Below are positions 8,740 through 18,190 of a stretch of 64,000 bases of DNA, piece by piece. Numbering within the stretch: the first letter of the stretch is position 1; each line of letters starts with the position of its first letter. Both the position numbers and the translations under genes were made by a program. The notes beneath the pieces were generated by a model. That model did not search any database, was not told the origin of the DNA, and saw only the letters and a program-made list of their open reading frames with translations. The stretch is from contig NZ_JAGFPE010000003.1 of assembly GCF_025962655.1 (NCBI RefSeq), positions 372,001 to 436,000 on the forward strand, written 5' to 3'. This stretch comes from Candidatus Symbiopectobacterium sp. NZEC151 (GTDB lineage Bacteria; Pseudomonadota; Gammaproteobacteria; Enterobacterales; Enterobacteriaceae).

Positions 8740-10212
8740 ATGGCGGTGAAAAATATTGTCGCAGTGGATTTAGGCGCCTCCAGCGGCCGGGTCATGCTGG
8801 CAACATGGCAAGTCGAGAACAGGCAACTGGCGCTCAAAGAGATCCATCGGTTTACCAACCGCCTGGTAGAACAGGACGGCCACCATCTGTGGGATCTCGA
8901 TGCGCTGGAACAGGAAATCCTCACCGGCTTGCACCGCATCACCGACAGCGGCATCCGCCCTGACAGCATCGGCATCGATAGCTGGGGCGTGGATTATGTG
9001 CTGCTGGATGCCGCCGGCGAACGCGTCGATCTGCCCTATGCCTACCGCGATCACCGCACCGATGGCGTAATGGCGCACGCCATTGCGGAACTCGGTGCCG
9101 AGCATATCTATCATCTGACCGGCATTCAGTTTCTGCCGTTCAATACCCTGTATCAACTGAAAGCCTGGCGCAGCGCCAACCCCGGAAACCTCGACCGCAT
9201 TGCCCATTTTCTGATGATCCCGGACTATCTCCACTACCGCCTCACTGGTAGCGTCGGCTGCGAGTACACCAACGCCAGCACCACCCAGTTGCTCAATTTG
9301 CACACCAAAAACTGGGACGCGTCGCTACTGGCGTGGCTCGATCTGCCCGCCAGGTGGTTCAGTCCCCCAGCACAACCCGGAAAAACGCTCGGTGCCTGGA
9401 CCTCTCCGACAGGCGATGCCATTCCGGTGATTACCGTCGCCACGCACGACACCGGCAGCGCCGTGGTGGCCGCGCCGCTGACCGAAGGCGACAGCGCCTA
9501 CCTGAGCTCCGGCACCTGGTCGCTGATGGGCATTGAAAGCGATGTGCCCTACCACGATACGCGCGCACTGGCGGCAAATGTTACCAACGAAGGCGGCATC
9601 AACGGCAGCTACCGCGTCCTGAAAAACATCATGGGCATGTGGTTACTGCAACGCGTGGCGCTGGAGATGAACATTGCTGATTTGCCCGCATTGATTCGCG
9701 ATGCCAGCGCACTGCCACCGTTCACGCGTTTAATCAATCCGAATGACGATCGTTTTATCAATCCGCCGTCGATGTGTGAGGCCATTCGCGCTTTCTGTCG
9801 CGAGCACCAGCAGAGTGAGCCCGCTACCCAGGCCGAATTCGCCCGCTGCATCTTTGACAGCCTGGCACTGCTGTACCGTCGCGTCCTGCTGGAGTTGGGA
9901 GAACTGCGCGGCACACCGCTACGCCAGTTGCACATTGTGGGCGGCGGGTGTCAGAACGCGTTTCTCAACCAACTCTGCGCCGATGTTTGCCAGATACTGG
10001 TATTGGCAGGCCCGGTGGAAGCCTCGACGCTCGGCAATATTGGCTGTCAGCTGATGGCGCTTGACGCCGTACCCGATCTTACCGCTTTTCGCCAGCAACT
10101 GGCGGAGAGCTTTCCATTACAACGTTATATCCCCCGTCCTATTGACGATTTTGCCGGACACTGGCGCCGTTTTGAGGCGCTGTGCCACGCCACTGAGGAG
10201 CTTACCGTATGA
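8740..10212 (+). CDS. rhaB: L-rhamnulokinase RhaB
   Basis: ATP-dependent kinase of the FGGY family that phosphorylates L-rhamnulose. 490 aa, one residue more than in E. coli. The N-terminal phosphate-binding segment [12 protein letters not shown], the central [15 protein letters not shown] and [11 protein letters not shown] motifs (about residues 232-268) and the C-terminal [17 protein letters not shown] are all present. Start follows AAGAGGAACGGCA. The stop overlaps the rhaA start (ATGA), so translation is coupled. First gene of rhaB-rhaA-rhaD-rhaM. Confidence 0.97.
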   Translation: MAVKNIVAVDLGASSGRVMLATWQVENRQLALKEIHRFTNRLVEQDGHHLWDLDALEQEILTGLHRITDSGIRPDSIGIDSWGVDYVLLDAAGERVDLPYAYRDHRTDGVMAHAIAELGAEHIYHLTGIQFLPFNTLYQLKAWRSANPGNLDRIAHFLMIPDYLHYRLTGSVGCEYTNASTTQLLNLHTKNWDASLLAWLDLPARWFSPPAQPGKTLGAWTSPTGDAIPVITVATHDTGSAVVAAPLTEGDSAYLSSGTWSLMGIESDVPYHDTRALAANVTNEGGINGSYRVLKNIMGMWLLQRVALEMNIADLPALIRDASALPPFTRLINPNDDRFINPPSMCEAIRAFCREHQQSEPATQAEFARCIFDSLALLYRRVLLELGELRGTPLRQLHIVGGGCQNAFLNQLCADVCQILVLAGPVEASTLGNIGCQLMALDAVPDLTAFRQQLAESFPLQRYIPRPIDDFAGHWRRFEALCHATEELTV

Positions 10213-11471
10213 ATACCGCCATTGAATCGGCCTGGCAGTTGGCCAAGGCGCGCTATGCCGCGCTCAACGTTGATGTCGAGGCTGCCCTGAAGCAACTGGA
10301 TAACATCCCCGTCTCGATGCATTGCTGGCAAGGGGACGATGTGGTGGGCTTCGAGCAGTCCGCAGGTGCACTCACCGGCGGTATTGCCGCCACCGGCAAC
10401 CATCCGGGCAAAGCGCGCACCGCCGATGAACTGCGCGCCGACCTTGAGCAGGCGTTCCGCCTGATTCCGGGACCGAAGCGTCTGAATCTGCATGCGATTT
10501 ATTTGGAATCCGATGAACCTGTCGCACGCAACGCCATCGAACCGAAACACTTTAGCCGCTGGGTGGCCTGGGCCAAAGAACAGCATTTAGGGTTGGATTT
10601 TAACCCCACCTGTTTCTCGCACCCGCTCAGCAGCGACGGCTTCACTCTCTCCCATCCGGATGAGAACGTGCGCCGTTTCTGGATTGAACACTGTCAGGCC
10701 AGCCGCCGTATCTCGGCCTATTTTGGCCGCGAGCTGGGCACGCCTTCCGTGATGAACATCTGGGTGCCGGACGGCATGAAAGATCTCACCATCGATCGTC
10801 TGGCATTTCGCCAGCGCCTGTTAAACGCGTTGGATGAAGTGATTGCCGAGCCGCTGGATGCGCAACACCACATTGATGCCGTTGAAAGCAAGCTGTTCGG
10901 CATCGGCGCAGAGAGCTTCACCGTGGGCTCCAACGAATTCTATCTTGGCTACGCCACCAGCCGCGGCACCGCGCTGTGCCTTGATGCCGGCCACTTCCAC
11001 CCAACGGAAGTGATCTCCGACAAGATCTCTAGCGCCATGTTGTACGTACCGCGCCTGTTACTGCACGTCAGCCGCCCGGTACGCTGGGACAGCGATCACG
11101 TGGTGCTGCTGGACGACGAAACACAAGCCATCGCCCATGAGATCGTGCGCCACAACCTGTTCGACCGCGTGCATATCGGCCTCGATTTCTTTGATGCTTC
11201 CATCAACCGCGTTGCCGCCTGGGTCATCGGCACGCGCAACATGAAAAAAGCGCTGCTGCGCGCCCTGCTGGAACCCACCGAGCAACTGCGCCAACTGGAA
11301 CAAGAGGGCGACTACACCGCACGTCTGGCGCTGCTGGAAGAGCAGAAATCGCTGCCGTGGCAAGCCGTGTGGGAACACTACTGCCAGCGCCACGATGTGA
11401 CGCCGGGCAGCGAATGGCTGCAACAGGTACGCCATTATGAACAAACCATTCTTCGTCAACGTCAAGGGTAA
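10209..11471 (+). CDS. rhaA: L-rhamnose isomerase RhaA
   Basis: Metal-dependent isomerase converting L-rhamnose to L-rhamnulose. 420 aa against 419 in E. coli. Barrel motifs with likely metal and substrate residues include [18 protein letters not shown] (about 224-241), [15 protein letters not shown] (about 257-271) and [17 protein letters not shown] (about 323-339). Start overlaps the rhaB stop by four bases; the rhaD start is 6 bp after the rhaA stop. Cytoplasmic; second gene of the rhamnose operon. Confidence 0.97.
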   Translation: MNTAIESAWQLAKARYAALNVDVEAALKQLDNIPVSMHCWQGDDVVGFEQSAGALTGGIAATGNHPGKARTADELRADLEQAFRLIPGPKRLNLHAIYLESDEPVARNAIEPKHFSRWVAWAKEQHLGLDFNPTCFSHPLSSDGFTLSHPDENVRRFWIEHCQASRRISAYFGRELGTPSVMNIWVPDGMKDLTIDRLAFRQRLLNALDEVIAEPLDAQHHIDAVESKLFGIGAESFTVGSNEFYLGYATSRGTALCLDAGHFHPTEVISDKISSAMLYVPRLLLHVSRPVRWDSDHVVLLDDETQAIAHEIVRHNLFDRVHIGLDFFDASINRVAAWVIGTRNMKKALLRALLEPTEQLRQLEQEGDYTARLALLEEQKSLPWQAVWEHYCQRHDVTPGSEWLQQVRHYEQTILRQRQG

Positions 11472-11477
11472 GTGATT

Positions 11478-12302
11478 ATGCAAGCAATTCTGTCTTCCTG
11501 GTTTGTACAAGGCATGATTAAAGCCACCACCGATATGTGGCTCAAAGGCTGGGACGAACGCAATGGCGGCAACGTCAGCCTGCGCCTCGATGCCAAAGAC
11601 GTCACGCCCTATGAAAGCGATTTTACCCCGACGCCACGCCACGAAGCGCTGTCACTGGCGATGCCGGAGCTGGCAGGCTGCTGGTTTATCGTGACCGGTT
11701 CGGGCAAGTTCTTTCGCAACGTGCAGTTAGATCCGGCGGATACGCTGGTGTTATTGCAGGTGGATGACGATGGCAAAGGCTACCGTATTTTCTGGGGCTT
11801 GACCGGCGGCGGTTTACCTACCTCTGAGCTGGCGGCGCACTTCCAGTCGCACATCGTGCGCATGGCGGCTAGCCAGGGACGCGATCGCATCATCATGCAC
11901 TGCCACGCTACCAACCTGATTGCCCTGAGCTATGTGCTGGATCTGAACAGCGCCGCCTTTACCCGCGAGCTGTGGGAAGGCAGCACCGAATGTCTGGTGG
12001 TGTTCCCTGACGGCGTCGGTATCGTGCCGTGGATGGTGCCGGGCACCGACGCCATTGGCACTGCAACGGCGGAGCAAATGCAGTCTCACTCGCTGGTACT
12101 GTGGCCGTTCCACGGCATCTTCGGTACCGGCCCGACGCTGGACGAAGCCTTTGGCCTGATCGACACCGCCGAAAAAGCGGCAGAAGTGATGGTAAAAGTG
12201 CGTTCCATGGGCGGCAAAAAGCAGACCATCACCACGGAAGAGCTGATTGCGCTGGGCAAACGCTTTGGCGTCACACCGATGGAAGCGGCACTGAAGGTAT
12301 AA
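11478..12302 (+). CDS. rhaD: Rhamnulose-1-phosphate aldolase RhaD
   Basis: Zinc-dependent class II aldolase that cleaves L-rhamnulose-1-phosphate to dihydroxyacetone phosphate and L-lactaldehyde. With the ATG at 11478 the protein is 274 aa, identical to E. coli; an in-frame GTG 6 bp upstream is less likely. Zinc ligands are visible in IMHCHATNL (two histidines, about 139-143) and WPFHGIFG (about 209-216), and the catalytic Glu region in the first 120 residues. It is followed by a two-hairpin repeat before rhaM. Confidence 0.97.
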   Translation: MQAILSSWFVQGMIKATTDMWLKGWDERNGGNVSLRLDAKDVTPYESDFTPTPRHEALSLAMPELAGCWFIVTGSGKFFRNVQLDPADTLVLLQVDDDGKGYRIFWGLTGGGLPTSELAAHFQSHIVRMAASQGRDRIIMHCHATNLIALSYVLDLNSAAFTRELWEGSTECLVVFPDGVGIVPWMVPGTDAIGTATAEQMQSHSLVLWPFHGIFGTGPTLDEAFGLIDTAEKAAEVMVKVRSMGGKKQTITTEELIALGKRFGVTPMEAALKV

Positions 12303-12332
12303 CGCTTCATCCCCTCCTCAACCCACACTGTT

Positions 12333-12414
12333 GTCGTCCTCGGCACAAGCCGGGGACCTCGTACAGAAGGAATGCATATCGTCTGTAGGAGATGCCCGCT
12401 TTTGCGGGCATGAC
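12333..12414. repeat. 82-bp two-hairpin repeat, copy A (between rhaD and rhaM)
   Basis: Begins GTCGTCCTCGGC and ends TTGCGGGCATGAC. One hairpin is formed by CCTCGGC...GCCGGGG and a second by GCCCGC...GCGGGC. The outer ends are an imperfect terminal inverted repeat (GTCRTCCTCGGC against GTCATGCCCGC). Three other copies in the window (34473, 53307, 56871) have exactly the same length. This copy lies inside the rhamnose operon. Confidence 0.85.
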
Positions 12415-12460
12415 CGAGACAGGTGAAAGAGTCCAGTTCAGTGACTTATTGGAGTTCCCC

Positions 12461-12775
12461 ATGCTACGAAAAGCCTTTGTTATGTCGGTATTCCCGGAGT
12501 GTCACGACGAATACCAACGCCGCCACAACCCCATATGGCCTGAGCTGGCCGAGGTGCTGAAGGCGCACGGCGCGCACCACTACAGCATCTTTCTTGATGA
12601 AAAACGTCATCTGCTGTTTGGTTATGTTGAAATCGAGTCGCAAGCGCAGTGGGATGCGGTGGCACAGACTGACGTCTGCCAGCGTTGGTGGAAACACATG
12701 AGCGACGTGATGCCCGCCAACCCGGATAACAGCCCGGTGAGCGACGAACTGAAACCGGTATTTTACCTCGATTAA
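12461..12775 (+). CDS. rhaM: L-rhamnose mutarotase RhaM
   Basis: Interconverts the alpha and beta anomers of L-rhamnose. With the ATG at 12461 the protein is 104 aa, as in E. coli, and begins [11 protein letters not shown] longer frame would add 23 residues read from the upstream repeat and is rejected. Conserved segments are [12 protein letters not shown] and [16 protein letters not shown], which carry the His, Tyr and Trp-Trp residues of the active site. GGAG lies 6 nt before the start. Last gene of rhaBADM. Confidence 0.95.
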   Translation: MLRKAFVMSVFPECHDEYQRRHNPIWPELAEVLKAHGAHHYSIFLDEKRHLLFGYVEIESQAQWDAVAQTDVCQRWWKHMSDVMPANPDNSPVSDELKPVFYLD

Positions 12776-12789
12776 ACAGAGCGTTTGGT

Positions 12790-12824
12790 TAACACCGCGA
12801 CGCTACCATTACGCCGCGGCGTTA
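12790..12824 (+). terminator. Hairpin after rhaM
   Basis: TAACACCGCG and CGCGGCGTTA form a 10-bp stem with one mismatch around a 15-nt loop, between the convergent rhaM and VOC genes. No T run follows. Weak evidence for a terminator. Confidence 0.35.
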
Positions 12825-12843
12825 TCACATCAGGCGTTATCGT

Positions 12844-13227
12844 CTACTGATAGTGCGAGACATCCGTGGCGCACACCCGCAGCCGATGACCATCCGGATC
12901 CTGCGCCACAAAGGTGTAACCGAACTCCAGACGCGTCGGTTCAGCCACGATGGTGACGCCCTGTGCGACCCACGCGCGGTAAAGCGCATCCACATCGCGG
13001 TCCGTCGCCTGACTCATGCACAGCTCGGTGCCACCCACCTGCGGCTGCGGCGGTGGGAATATGCCCTGACGCGACTGTAAGCCGAGTGAGAATTCCGGCT
13101 GTAGCGCAAACAGGGTGAAATCGGGGAAGGTTTCCAGCGGCGGCGCACCAAGCAAGGTTTGATAAAAACGGGCGCTGACATCAACATCCTGCACATACAG
13201 GATCAGACTGTTCGGGGCAAAAGTCAT
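12844..13227 (-). CDS. VOC (glyoxalase/bleomycin-resistance) fold protein
   Basis: A 127-aa single-domain protein of the vicinal oxygen chelate superfamily. It shows the paired beta-alpha-beta-beta-beta pattern, with LILYVQDVDVSARFYQTLLG at the N-terminus and FVAQDPDGHRLRVCA at the C-terminus. The start at 13227 follows AAGGAG at 6 nt; a longer frame would add 12 residues. It lies 75 bp downstream of the WYL regulator on the same strand and may be its target. The family includes lyases, dioxygenases and antibiotic-binding proteins; the substrate is unknown. Confidence 0.75.
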   Translation of the reverse strand: MTFAPNSLILYVQDVDVSARFYQTLLGAPPLETFPDFTLFALQPEFSLGLQSRQGIFPPPQPQVGGTELCMSQATDRDVDALYRAWVAQGVTIVAEPTRLEFGYTFVAQDPDGHRLRVCATDVSHYQ

Positions 13228-13302
13228 CACGTACTCCTTGTCACAATGATAGGGCCTGCGCAAGCGGCATCAGGCCAGGGAGTACGTTAGCGGTATCGGG
13301 TG

Positions 13303-14022
13303 TCAGTTTCTGTCAGTAGGCTTTGAGTCCGGCGGCGTTTCCGTATCAAACACACTTTTTCGCCAGGCTTGCAGCAATTGCTCACGACGTTTGGGAAAGC
13401 GATCGGGCAAACGCGTCAGCGTTGCGATACGATCGGTGCGAAAGTGGCGGAAATCCTGCCGCAGCTCGCACCAGGCCGCCAGCAGTTGCGTTTGATCGAA
13501 GTAGCCTAATGCTAATGGCCATAGCGTGCGCGTTGAGTGCCGGTTTTTAAGGTCACAATAGGCAATCTCTATCCGCTGCTCATGGCGAATCGCCAACCGC
13601 AGTTGGTACATCACGTCATCGTCACTTTTATACGCTTCGCTTGGGCCAACGCGTAGCCCCGAGTGCTCCATCACATAGTGCAACGGCTGTGGAAGCACCG
13701 CGCCGATCTTCCCCAGCGCCGATTGCGCGGCGGCCGCGAGATGGCCGTCGCCTCGCTCGTTCACCCAACGGGCTCCCAGCGCAAGGGCTTCCAACTCTTC
13801 AGGGGAGAACATCAGCGGCGGCAGCATAAACCCGGGACGCAGCAGATAGCCCACGCCCGCTTCGCCCTCAATGCTGGCTCCTTGCGCTTGCAGCGTGCGG
13901 ATATCGCGATAGAGCGTGCGCAGGCTAACGCCAAGCTGCTCGGCTAACTGCTCTCCCCTCACCGGGAAGCGGTGCTGGCGTAATAGCTGTAATAACGCGA
14001 GTAAGCGTTGCGCGCGCGACAT
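13303..14022 (-). CDS. HTH_11/WYL-domain transcriptional regulator (YafY type)
   Basis: A 239-aa regulator with an N-terminal winged helix (RAQRLLALLQLLRQHRFPVRGEQLAEQLGVSLRTLYRDI..., residues 3-45) followed by a WYL ligand-sensing domain, in which RIEIAYCDLKNRHSTRTLWPLAL and YFDQTQLLAAWCELRQDFRHFRTDRI are recognisable (about 150-205). The family commonly controls a neighbouring gene, here probably the VOC protein downstream. The ligand is unknown. Confidence 0.8.
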   Translation of the reverse strand: MSRAQRLLALLQLLRQHRFPVRGEQLAEQLGVSLRTLYRDIRTLQAQGASIEGEAGVGYLLRPGFMLPPLMFSPEELEALALGARWVNERGDGHLAAAAQSALGKIGAVLPQPLHYVMEHSGLRVGPSEAYKSDDDVMYQLRLAIRHEQRIEIAYCDLKNRHSTRTLWPLALGYFDQTQLLAAWCELRQDFRHFRTDRIATLTRLPDRFPKRREQLLQAWRKSVFDTETPPDSKPTDRN

Positions 14023-14423
14023 AACACACTCTCTGTATAGCAGTACCGTTTAGCGCCATGATGCGCTGCTTTATCTCATCATGACATTTCTGATGATGTA
14101 AGTGGGAAAATAAGTAGGCCTTATTTTTATTGTTTTTACTTGATGCTTATTATGGCAATAATGATCACACCTATTATTTTTTAATTTCACTGCGAGTTTT
14201 TATTTATTTGTCTGTTTTATCTACACCGCGCAACAGGCCACGCCACAACCGCTTGAAACACCCGCAACAATCGCTGAAAGGCAATAAAAATCAATCGAAA
14301 AAAACGCGTTTTTTGATGAACATGTAAAAAGAAACAAAAAAGTGTCGCAGCATTTTAATTCGGATAAAGAATTCCTCCAGGTTGCCGTTACCCTGAGTAA
14401 CATTCCCCGCCTGGTATTTTATT
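14023..14423. other. AT-rich intergenic region before the chemoreceptor gene
   Basis: No gene is seen in these 401 bp. The sequence is AT-rich compared with its neighbours and must hold the divergent promoters of the WYL regulator and the chemoreceptor. A CGGATAAA at about 14358 faintly resembles the -10 of flagellar sigma-28 promoters, but no matching TAAA box was found at the right distance. Confidence 0.4.
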
Positions 14424-16007
14424 ATGATGAAAAAACTGTCTCAGCTTTCACTGCTAACCAAACTGCTTTCCGGTTTTTCAATATTGATCGTACTGATGTT
14501 GTTGCTCGGCAGCGCAGCGTTGTATCAGTTACACCTCAACAACCAGAATATCGAATCCTACCGTGATAGCCGCTTGCCCGGCGTGCGCTACACGCTGGAG
14601 ATGCGGGGCACGCTGTCCGAGATTCGTTTGCAACAGATTCAATATATCGCCTCGACCACGGACAAAGAGCGTGAAGGACATCGCGTTGAATTACTGGAAG
14701 ATACCGCTATCTTTCAACGGGCGCTGGACAGCTATACCAGGCTGCTTACCGCCAGCGGTCAGAAATCATTGTTAGACCCGATTATTGAAGGCTTCGGGCA
14801 ATTCAGCGCCGTGAATCAGGACGTGATCGCTGCGGTGAGCAAAGGTCAGTTGGAGGAAGCGTCCCGTATCAGTGGTGCAGTATCGTCAAAATACCGCAGC
14901 CAACTGATGAAAGACCTGGCAAAACTGGTCGACATGGAGGTTGAGAAAGGCAATGCCGCAGCCCGTGAGGCCAGCGCAGGGTATCAGGACGCGAAATACA
15001 CCCTGCTCGGCATGCTGTTACTGGCGGTGGTGATGTCGTGCGTATTGGCGTTGTTTATTTCACGCAGTATCTCCCGTCAGTTGGGCGGCGAGCCGCGCTA
15101 TGCCATGGAGATCATGAATGAAATTTCTACCGGTAACCTGCTGACGGCCATCACCCTGCGTCCCGGGGACAACCACAGTCTGCTGGCAGCCATCAGCCAT
15201 ATGAATCAGCGACTGGCAGATACCGTGCGTAATATTATTGACGGCAGTGAATCCATCACCATGGCGTCAAATGAGATTGCCCAAGGCAACAGTGACCTGT
15301 CGCAGCGCACCGAAGAACAGGCCGCTTCACTGCTGCAAACCTCGTCCAACATGCAGCAATTGACTCAAACGGTACGACAAAATGCGGATAACGCCCGCGA
15401 AGCCAGCTCGCTGGCACAGAAAACCTCTGATACCGCGTCACAGGGCGGTGACATCGTTAACGATATGCTGGCGCGGATGCAGGAAATCTCTGACAGCTCG
15501 CAAAAGATCGTCAACATTATTGCCGTGATCGAGGGCATTGCCTTCCAAACCAATATCCTGGCACTGAACGCGGCGGTGGAAGCGGCGCGTGCCGGTAGCG
15601 AAGGCAAAGGGTTTGCCGTGGTTGCCGGTGAAGTGCGCACGCTGGCACAGAAAAGTGCCGATGCCGCCAAGGAAATTAAAGCGCTGATCGAAGGCACGGT
15701 AGAGAAGATCACCGAAGGCTCGCAGCAGGCTGACAAAGCGGGCAAGGCGATGACCGACGTGGTCGATTCGGTCAATCAGGTATCCAAAATCGTGGCGGAT
15801 ATTTCGATGGCATCTGATGAACAACACATCGGGATCAAAGAGATCAGCGTCGCCATCGATCAGATGGATCAGGTCACTCAGCAGAATGCGGCACTGGTAG
15901 AGGAATCCGCGACCGCAGCAGAATCACTGACCGAGCAAGGTGAGCAGTTACGTAACGCCGTGCGCTTCTTCCGTGTTGAACAAGCGTCTGCGCTGCGCTT
16001 GCGCTAA
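14424..16007 (+). CDS. Methyl-accepting chemotaxis protein
   Basis: A 527-aa chemoreceptor. Two membrane helices (about residues 14-36 and 190-212) flank a 150-residue periplasmic sensor domain that looks helical, as in the four-helix-bundle class. A HAMP segment and a signalling domain follow; the hairpin tip IAFQTNILALNAAVEAARAG (about 372-391) is the family hallmark. The C-terminus ends FRVEQASALRLR and lacks the pentapeptide that recruits CheR/CheB. No strong ribosome-binding site is seen; the first of two adjacent ATGs is used. The ligand cannot be predicted. Confidence 0.93.
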   Translation: MMKKLSQLSLLTKLLSGFSILIVLMLLLGSAALYQLHLNNQNIESYRDSRLPGVRYTLEMRGTLSEIRLQQIQYIASTTDKEREGHRVELLEDTAIFQRALDSYTRLLTASGQKSLLDPIIEGFGQFSAVNQDVIAAVSKGQLEEASRISGAVSSKYRSQLMKDLAKLVDMEVEKGNAAAREASAGYQDAKYTLLGMLLLAVVMSCVLALFISRSISRQLGGEPRYAMEIMNEISTGNLLTAITLRPGDNHSLLAAISHMNQRLADTVRNIIDGSESITMASNEIAQGNSDLSQRTEEQAASLLQTSSNMQQLTQTVRQNADNAREASSLAQKTSDTASQGGDIVNDMLARMQEISDSSQKIVNIIAVIEGIAFQTNILALNAAVEAARAGSEGKGFAVVAGEVRTLAQKSADAAKEIKALIEGTVEKITEGSQQADKAGKAMTDVVDSVNQVSKIVADISMASDEQHIGIKEISVAIDQMDQVTQQNAALVEESATAAESLTEQGEQLRNAVRFFRVEQASALRLR

Positions 16008-16016
16008 TCGGCAGTA

Positions 16017-16043
16017 TCCCCTTCCACCGCGCGTGGAAGGGGA
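16017..16043. terminator. Bidirectional terminator between chemoreceptor and DinF-like gene
   Basis: TCCCCTTCCAC and GTGGAAGGGGA form a perfect 11-bp stem with a 5-nt loop between two convergent genes, 10 bp after the chemoreceptor stop. The tail is only moderately T-rich. Confidence 0.6.
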
Positions 16044-16051
16044 CGTTTGAT

Positions 16052-17389
16052 TTATACGGCGTGCGCGTGGTTGAGACGACGGCTCGCACCGGGCAACCAC
16101 AGCAGTAAAAAGCCCGAACGTCCGAGGCTAAACGCCAGATACGCCAGCCACAGACCATGGTTGCCGTACACCGGCACCAAAAAATACCACGCGGCAAACC
16201 ATGCCATGAGTGCCAGCATCATGGAATTGCGCACTGGCGCGGTGTAGGTAATGCCGGTAAACACACCGTAAAAAATAATGCCTGCCGCGCCGCACAGCGG
16301 AAACACCATCAGCCAGAGGCTATAACGCTGACACAGCGCCACAATCTCCGCCTGATGGGTAAACCAGCCGATGACGCTGTCGCCCTGCCAGGCCCATAAC
16401 AGCGCCAGCAACCCCGACATCCATAGCGTAGACAGCGCAGAATAGCGCAAGGTCTGGCGGAAGTGGTCGGCGTCGTTAGCACCGCGAGCACGCCCGCTGA
16501 ACACGCTGGACGCATTGGCAAAACCGTCAAACAGATACGCCATCAAATAGTGAATCTGAAACAGCACCGCGTTGGCGGCCAGCATTTCTGTGCCAAAGGA
16601 CGCGCCCGTTGCCACAAAGTGATTCGTCACCACCAGCAGGCATACCGTGCGCAGCATCAGATCGCCATTCACCATCATGATGGCTTTGAACTCGCGCCAG
16701 GAGAGCAAAGCGGCAGGCGACATGGCGGCCTTGTCCGGCGTCAGATAGCGATAAATCAGACGCAAGCCCAACAGCGTGCCGCTGATTTGCGCTATCAGCG
16801 TCGCGCTGGCAATGCCCGGCACGCCCCATTCCAACCCGCGCACAAACCACAGCGCCAGTGCCATATTCAGCACATTGATACCAATCTGGTTAAGCAGCAC
16901 GGCGCGGGTTTTCAAACGCCCCATCAGCCAGCCCAGACAGACATAGTTCACCAGCGTAAAAGGGGCACCCCAGATTAGAATGAAAAAGAAATCATGGGCG
17001 TGCTGGCGCACGGCGGCATCCGGTTTGAGCAAGGCCATGCTGGCCGAGAAAATGGGTTGCTGCAACGCCACAAAAACCAGACCGATGACCACTGCCATCA
17101 GCAGCGGGCGAAACAGCGCACTGGTCAGCAAACGCGGATCGTCCAGCGCCTGCGCAGTAAAACCGGTGGTACTCACACGCAGAAAACCAAACAGCCAGTA
17201 GAGGGTGCTAAAAATCACCGCGCCTATCGCCACACCTCCAATAAAAGCCGGATCGGGCAGATGCCCCACCAGTGCGGTATCCACCGCACCGAGTAACGGC
17301 GTGGTCAGCGTAGAAATAACAAAGGGGAATACCAGTGCCAGATAGCTGACATAGCTTACGCGAGCCAGTGCGGGAGCGGGGGAGGACAT
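16052..17389 (-). CDS. DinF-like MATE family efflux protein
   Basis: A 445-aa membrane protein with about twelve hydrophobic helices, typical of cation-coupled multidrug and toxic-compound exporters. Family segments include TTPLLGAVDTALVGHLPDP near the N-terminus, where the Asp of the first helix is conserved, and DGFANASSVFSGRARGAND near residue 285. The start at 17389 has GAGGTG 10 nt upstream; a TTG six codons earlier is less likely. DinF itself sits beside lexA in E. coli, so this is a relative rather than certainly the orthologue. It lies 24 bp downstream of the two ABC ATPases. Confidence 0.8.
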   Translation of the reverse strand: MSSPAPALARVSYVSYLALVFPFVISTLTTPLLGAVDTALVGHLPDPAFIGGVAIGAVIFSTLYWLFGFLRVSTTGFTAQALDDPRLLTSALFRPLLMAVVIGLVFVALQQPIFSASMALLKPDAAVRQHAHDFFFILIWGAPFTLVNYVCLGWLMGRLKTRAVLLNQIGINVLNMALALWFVRGLEWGVPGIASATLIAQISGTLLGLRLIYRYLTPDKAAMSPAALLSWREFKAIMMVNGDLMLRTVCLLVVTNHFVATGASFGTEMLAANAVLFQIHYLMAYLFDGFANASSVFSGRARGANDADHFRQTLRYSALSTLWMSGLLALLWAWQGDSVIGWFTHQAEIVALCQRYSLWLMVFPLCGAAGIIFYGVFTGITYTAPVRNSMMLALMAWFAAWYFLVPVYGNHGLWLAYLAFSLGRSGFLLLWLPGASRRLNHAHAV

Positions 17390-17413
17390 GGAAAAAACGC
17401 ACCTCAAGCAGCG

Positions 17414-18190
17414 TCAGAACGCCATTACCGACGTTAACAGGCGGCGAGCAGCGGGGTGCTGAACCTGCCCCAGTGCCGCCATATCATTCACCTGTTCAAT
17501 GATTCGGCCCTGATGCAAAAACAACACGCGTTGACACAAATAGGTCACGGCGGTGAGATCGTGGCTGATAAACAGATAAGTTAAGCCCAGACGTTGCCGC
17601 AACTCAGCTAATAAATCAAGAATTTGTCTCTGAACCGCCACATCGAGCGCGCTAACCGCTTCATCCAACACCACCAGTTCAGGCTCACAGGCAATGGCGC
17701 GCGCGATACACACGCGCTGCATCTGACCGCCGCTAAGCTGGTGCGGATAGCGAGTGCCCAGCGCGTCGTCCAATCCCACCTGGTGTAATAACGCCCCAGC
17801 GCGTTCGCGCGCCGCCGTTCGACCTAACCGCCGCTGTAACCGCAAGGGCTCGGCCACAATGTCCGTAATGCACATCAATGGATTTACCGAGGAAGCATAA
17901 TCCTGAAACACCGCACCAACCCGCCCACCGTTGCCGATACCGCGCCGCCACAGGCTCGATGTTGCATACAGCGACGTGCCCGCCAGTATTACCTCGCCTT
18001 CCTCCGGGCGCTCGAGGCCGAGCAACACGCGCCCGAGCGTACTTTTCCCGCTGCCACTGGCACCGACGATCCCCACGCATTCGCCGCGTGCAATGCTGAA
18101 CGAGACGGATTGCAGCGCAGCCTGCCATTCGCCCGTCGCGCGCAGCTGATAGCGCTGACTCACATTGCGCGCCTCAAGCCAGACACTCAT
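17414..18190 (-). CDS. Oligopeptide/nickel-type ABC ATPase (NikE/OppF-like)
   Basis: A 258-aa nucleotide-binding subunit of the peptide/nickel importer class. Walker A is GASGSGKST, the Q-loop is AVFQDYASSVNP, the signature is LSGGQMQRV and Walker B is LVVLDEAVSALD. The phrase DEAVSALD and the QDYASSVNP loop recall NikE. The start at 18190 overlaps the stop of the preceding ATPase gene (ATGA), so the two are translated together. No permease or substrate-binding gene adjoins the pair, which is unusual for this class. Confidence 0.85.
   Translation of the reverse strand: MSVWLEARNVSQRYQLRATGEWQAALQSVSFSIARGECVGIVGASGSGKSTLGRVLLGLERPEEGEVILAGTSLYATSSLWRRGIGNGGRVGAVFQDYASSVNPLMCITDIVAEPLRLQRRLGRTAARERAGALLHQVGLDDALGTRYPHQLSGGQMQRVCIARAIACEPELVVLDEAVSALDVAVQRQILDLLAELRQRLGLTYLFISHDLTAVTYLCQRVLFLHQGRIIEQVNDMAALGQVQHPAARRLLTSVMAF

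Noticed and set aside
12392-12460. Longer start of rhaM
   Set aside because: The extra 23 residues are read from the 82-bp repeat. The ATG at 12461 has a good ribosome-binding site and gives the family length of 104 aa.
14023-14423. Flagellar sigma-28 promoter before the first chemoreceptor gene
   Set aside because: CGGATAAA resembles the -10 element but no TAAA-type -35 lies at the correct distance.
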